From: an uncultured Oscillospiraceae bacterium
Lineage (GTDB): Bacteria; Bacillota; Clostridia; Oscillospirales; Oscillospiraceae
Reading direction: 5' to 3'
NCBI GenBank assembly: GCA_958438185.1
Contig: CAUBQU010000048.1
Span: 1 to 8,056 of the forward strand
Length of the DNA: 8,056 nt
In this document: one piece after another, positions 5,853 to 8,056 of the stretch
Position numbering within the stretch: position 1 is the stretch's first letter
How the letters are laid out: the number at the start of each line of letters is the position of its first letter
Position numbers and translations under genes: made by a program
Notes under the pieces: model-generated
What the model was told of the DNA's origin: nothing
What the model saw: the letters and a program-made list of their open reading frames with translations, nothing else
Database searches by the model: none

Positions 5853-8056
5853 ATGAACCAGACAGCAGTCGACAATAAATTGCACGAGCTTGCCCGCCGG
5901 ATCCGGGAGATGCGAGAGATTATCGGCTACACCAGCGCCCAGATGGCCGAGCGGACGGACGTGCCGGTGGATGTATACCTGCAGTATGAAGAGGGCGCGT
6001 GCGACCTGCCCTTTTCCTTTATTCATAAGTGCGCTCTGGCCTTCGGCGTTGAGCTGACTGACCTGCTTGAGGGCCACAGCGCGAAGCTCTCCAGCTATAC
6101 CGTCACCCGGCGGGGCCAAGGCCCCGTTACGGCGGAGGAGGACGGCATCATGATTCAGAATCTGGCGCCGATGTTCCGCCAGAAGCTGGGCGCGCCCTAT
6201 TGGGTTACCTATAAATACTCGGAAGCCCAGCAGCATCAGCCCATCCATACCTCGACCCATGCCGGGCAGGAGTTTGACCTGGTCATCAAGGGCGCTTTGA
6301 AGGTCCAAGTGGGCAATCATACCGAGGTCCTGCATGAGGGAGACAGCATCTTCTACAAGAGCTCCACGCCCCACGGTATGATCGCCGTCGACGGGGAGGA
6401 CTGCCTCTTCCTGGCCTTCGTCATGGAGAGCAGCGCCCCGGAGAAGGCGGATTACATCCTGCCCCAGACGAAAGAGACCCAGGATACGAACCTGATCTGC
6501 AATGAATTTGTCTATGCCGACGAGGACGAGAAGGGGACGCCGGTCGAGCTGCATTTCCGCAACGCCGACCGCTTCAACTTCGCCTTCGACATCGTCGACC
6601 AGATCGCCCGCCAGCAGGGCGAACGGCTGGCGATGCTCCATGTGGATAACCAGAAGCACGAGCGCCGCTTCACATTCCGGGATATTAAGGACGCGTCGAA
6701 CCAGACGGCCAATTACTTTACCTCCCTGGGCATCCGCCGGGGCGACCGGGTTATGCTGGTGCTCAAGCGGCACTATCAATTCTGGTTTGCCATCCTGGCA
6801 CTGCATAAGATCGGCGCCATCGCCATTCCGGCGACGAACCAATTGGTGCAGCACGACTTTGAATACCGCTTCGACGCAGCAGGCGTCAGCGCCATCGTCT
6901 GTACCGCTGATGGCGACACGGCCCACCAGGTGGATCTGGCGGCAGCCAACAGCAAGACGCTCAAGACCAAGGTCCTAGTCGGCGGCAGCCGCGATGGTTG
7001 GCACGATTTTGACGCCGAATATGGCCTGTTCAGCCGCCGCTATCTCCGCGCCGACGACGCGCCCTGCGGCGATGACCCGATGCTGATGTTCTTCACCTCC
7101 GGCACCACCGGCTATCCGAAGATCGCCATGCACAGCTATAAATACCCCCTGGGCCATTATGTCACGGCCCGCTACTGGCACTGGGCCCATCGCGATGGTC
7201 TGCACTTCACGATCTCCGAGACCGGCTGGGGTAAGGCCCTGTGGGGCAAGCTCTACGGCCAGTGGATGTGCGAGAGCGCAGTCTTTGTCTATGACTTTGA
7301 CCGCTTCCACGCAGAAGAGATCCTGCCGATGTTTGCCAAATATCATATCACGACCTTCTGCGCGCCTCCGACGATGTACCGGATGCTCATCAAGCAGGAT
7401 ATCTCCCAGTATGACCTCTCCTCCATTGAGCACGCGACGACGGCGGGCGAGGCGCTGAACCCGGAGGTCTTCTATCAGTTTGAAAAGGCGACGGGCCTGC
7501 GCATCGCCGAGGGCTTCGGCCAGACGGAGACGACGCTGACCCTGGCCAATCTCACCGGCGGCGCCCTCAAGCCCGGCTCCATGGGCAAGCCGACCCCTGG
7601 CTATCATTTGGACCTGGTGGATGCCGATGGCAACCCGGTGGCCGACGGCGAAAACGGCGAGATCGTCGTCCGGACGGACGAGGGTGTGCCCTGCGGCCTG
7701 TTCCTGGGCTATTATCTCGACGAAGAGAAGACAAAGGCCGCCTGGCACGACGGTATGTACCACACCGGCGACCTGGCCTGGCGGGATGAGGACGGCTACT
7801 TCTGGTATGTCGGCCGTGCGGACGATGTCATCAAGTCCTCAGGCTACCGCATCGGGCCGTTCGAGATCGAAAATGTCATCATGGAGCTGCCCTATGTTTT
7901 GGAGTGCGGCGTCTCTGCGGCGCCGGATCCGGTACGCGGGCAGGTCGTCAAGGCCAGCATCGTCCTGGTGCAGGGCACGGACGGCACGGACGAATTGAAA
8001 AAAGAAATCCAGCAATATGTCAAGACCCACCCCGCGCCGTACAAATACCCGCGCAT
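5853..8056 (+). CDS. XRE-cupin-AMP-dependent acyl-CoA synthetase fusion (3' end outside window)
   Basis: An unbroken frame of 734 codons that continues past the window edge. Residues about 10-73 form an XRE-type helix-turn-helix (second helix near 28-37). Residues about 115-190 form a cupin barrel with H132, H136, E140 and, in the second motif, H174 as likely metal or ligand contacts. From about residue 215 comes an ANL-superfamily adenylating enzyme. Its motifs are T-S-G-T-T-G-Y-P-K (415-423, phosphate loop), E-G-F-G-Q-T-E (553-559), Y-H-T-G-D with D640, and G-R-A-D-D with R655. The stretch I-S-E-T-G-W-G-K and the P-T-x-Y-R-M-L region resemble medium-chain acyl-CoA synthetases (MACS/ACSM type) more than acetyl-CoA synthetase. 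The expected reaction is acid + ATP + CoA to acyl-CoA + AMP + PPi. The window ends shortly before the expected C-terminal A10 catalytic lysine. AGGAG at 5841-5845 sets the start. Expression is under the T-box. The acid substrate is unknown; branched-chain, aromatic or other fermentation acids are possible. Confidence 0.9.
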   Translation, partial: MNQTAVDNKLHELARRIREMREIIGYTSAQMAERTDVPVDVYLQYEEGACDLPFSFIHKCALAFGVELTDLLEGHSAKLSSYTVTRRGQGPVTAEEDGIMIQNLAPMFRQKLGAPYWVTYKYSEAQQHQPIHTSTHAGQEFDLVIKGALKVQVGNHTEVLHEGDSIFYKSSTPHGMIAVDGEDCLFLAFVMESSAPEKADYILPQTKETQDTNLICNEFVYADEDEKGTPVELHFRNADRFNFAFDIVDQIARQQGERLAMLHVDNQKHERRFTFRDIKDASNQTANYFTSLGIRRGDRVMLVLKRHYQFWFAILALHKIGAIAIPATNQLVQHDFEYRFDAAGVSAIVCTADGDTAHQVDLAAANSKTLKTKVLVGGSRDGWHDFDAEYGLFSRRYLRADDAPCGDDPMLMFFTSGTTGYPKIAMHSYKYPLGHYVTARYWHWAHRDGLHFTISETGWGKALWGKLYGQWMCESAVFVYDFDRFHAEEILPMFAKYHITTFCAPPTMYRMLIKQDISQYDLSSIEHATTAGEALNPEVFYQFEKATGLRIAEGFGQTETTLTLANLTGGALKPGSMGKPTPGYHLDLVDADGNPVADGENGEIVVRTDEGVPCGLFLGYYLDEEKTKAAWHDGMYHTGDLAWRDEDGYFWYVGRADDVIKSSGYRIGPFEIENVIMELPYVLECGVSAAPDPVRGQVVKASIVLVQGTDGTDELKKEIQQYVKTHPAPYKYPR

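Noticed and set aside
5784..6926. Long minus-strand open frame of 380 codons
   Set aside because: It is the shadow of the XRE-cupin-ligase gene, whose + strand frame shows real domain motifs. The minus frame has no recognisable family and runs into the T-box terminator.
6975..7763. Minus-strand open frame of 262 codons
   Set aside because: It lies antisense to the adenylation domain. High-GC codon bias on the + strand produces such open antisense frames; no promoter, ribosome site or family was seen.

Overview
The window looks like chromosomal DNA from a high-GC member of the Clostridia, most likely Oscillospiraceae/Ruminococcaceae (Faecalibacterium/Subdoligranulum-like). The evidence is GC-rich coding sequence, AGGAGG-type ribosome binding sites, sigma-A-type promoters with 17-nt spacers in short AT-rich gaps, a clostridial-style PssA/Psd pair and a T-box leader. 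All genes lie on the + strand. The genus is an inference from protein style and base composition, not from a search.

Region 1 (1-190) holds the rho-independent terminator of an unseen upstream gene (26-59) and a strong extended -10 promoter (102-130). Region 2 (191-3581) is a tight four-gene membrane-lipid operon. It encodes a PAP2_3-type lipid phosphatase/transferase (191-880), a YbhN/MprF-like flippase-domain membrane protein (877-1983, TTG start), phosphatidylserine synthase pssA (2003-2695) and phosphatidylserine decarboxylase psd (2692-3543, GTG start). A terminator closes it at 3550-3581. PssA and Psd together make phosphatidylethanolamine (PE); the first two genes probably handle, translocate or modify lipids of the same pathway.

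Region 3 (3565-5406) is glnS (glutaminyl-tRNA synthetase), with its own promoter partly buried in the preceding terminator and a perfect 16-bp hairpin just after its stop. Region 4 (5407-5852) carries a consensus promoter (5497-5525) and a T-box riboswitch (about 5548-5820). Its Stem I, antiterminator and mutually exclusive terminator can all be drawn by hand.

Region 5 (5853 to the window end) is the most unusual part. The T-box does not control an aminoacyl-tRNA synthetase or an amino-acid transporter. It precedes one long open frame that fuses an XRE-type DNA-binding domain, a cupin sensor domain and a medium-chain acyl-CoA synthetase-like AMP-forming ligase. The frame is still open at the window edge. 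The arrangement suggests that acid activation, possibly in amino-acid fermentation, is controlled by tRNA charging at the RNA level and possibly by the protein's own DNA- and ligand-binding domains.
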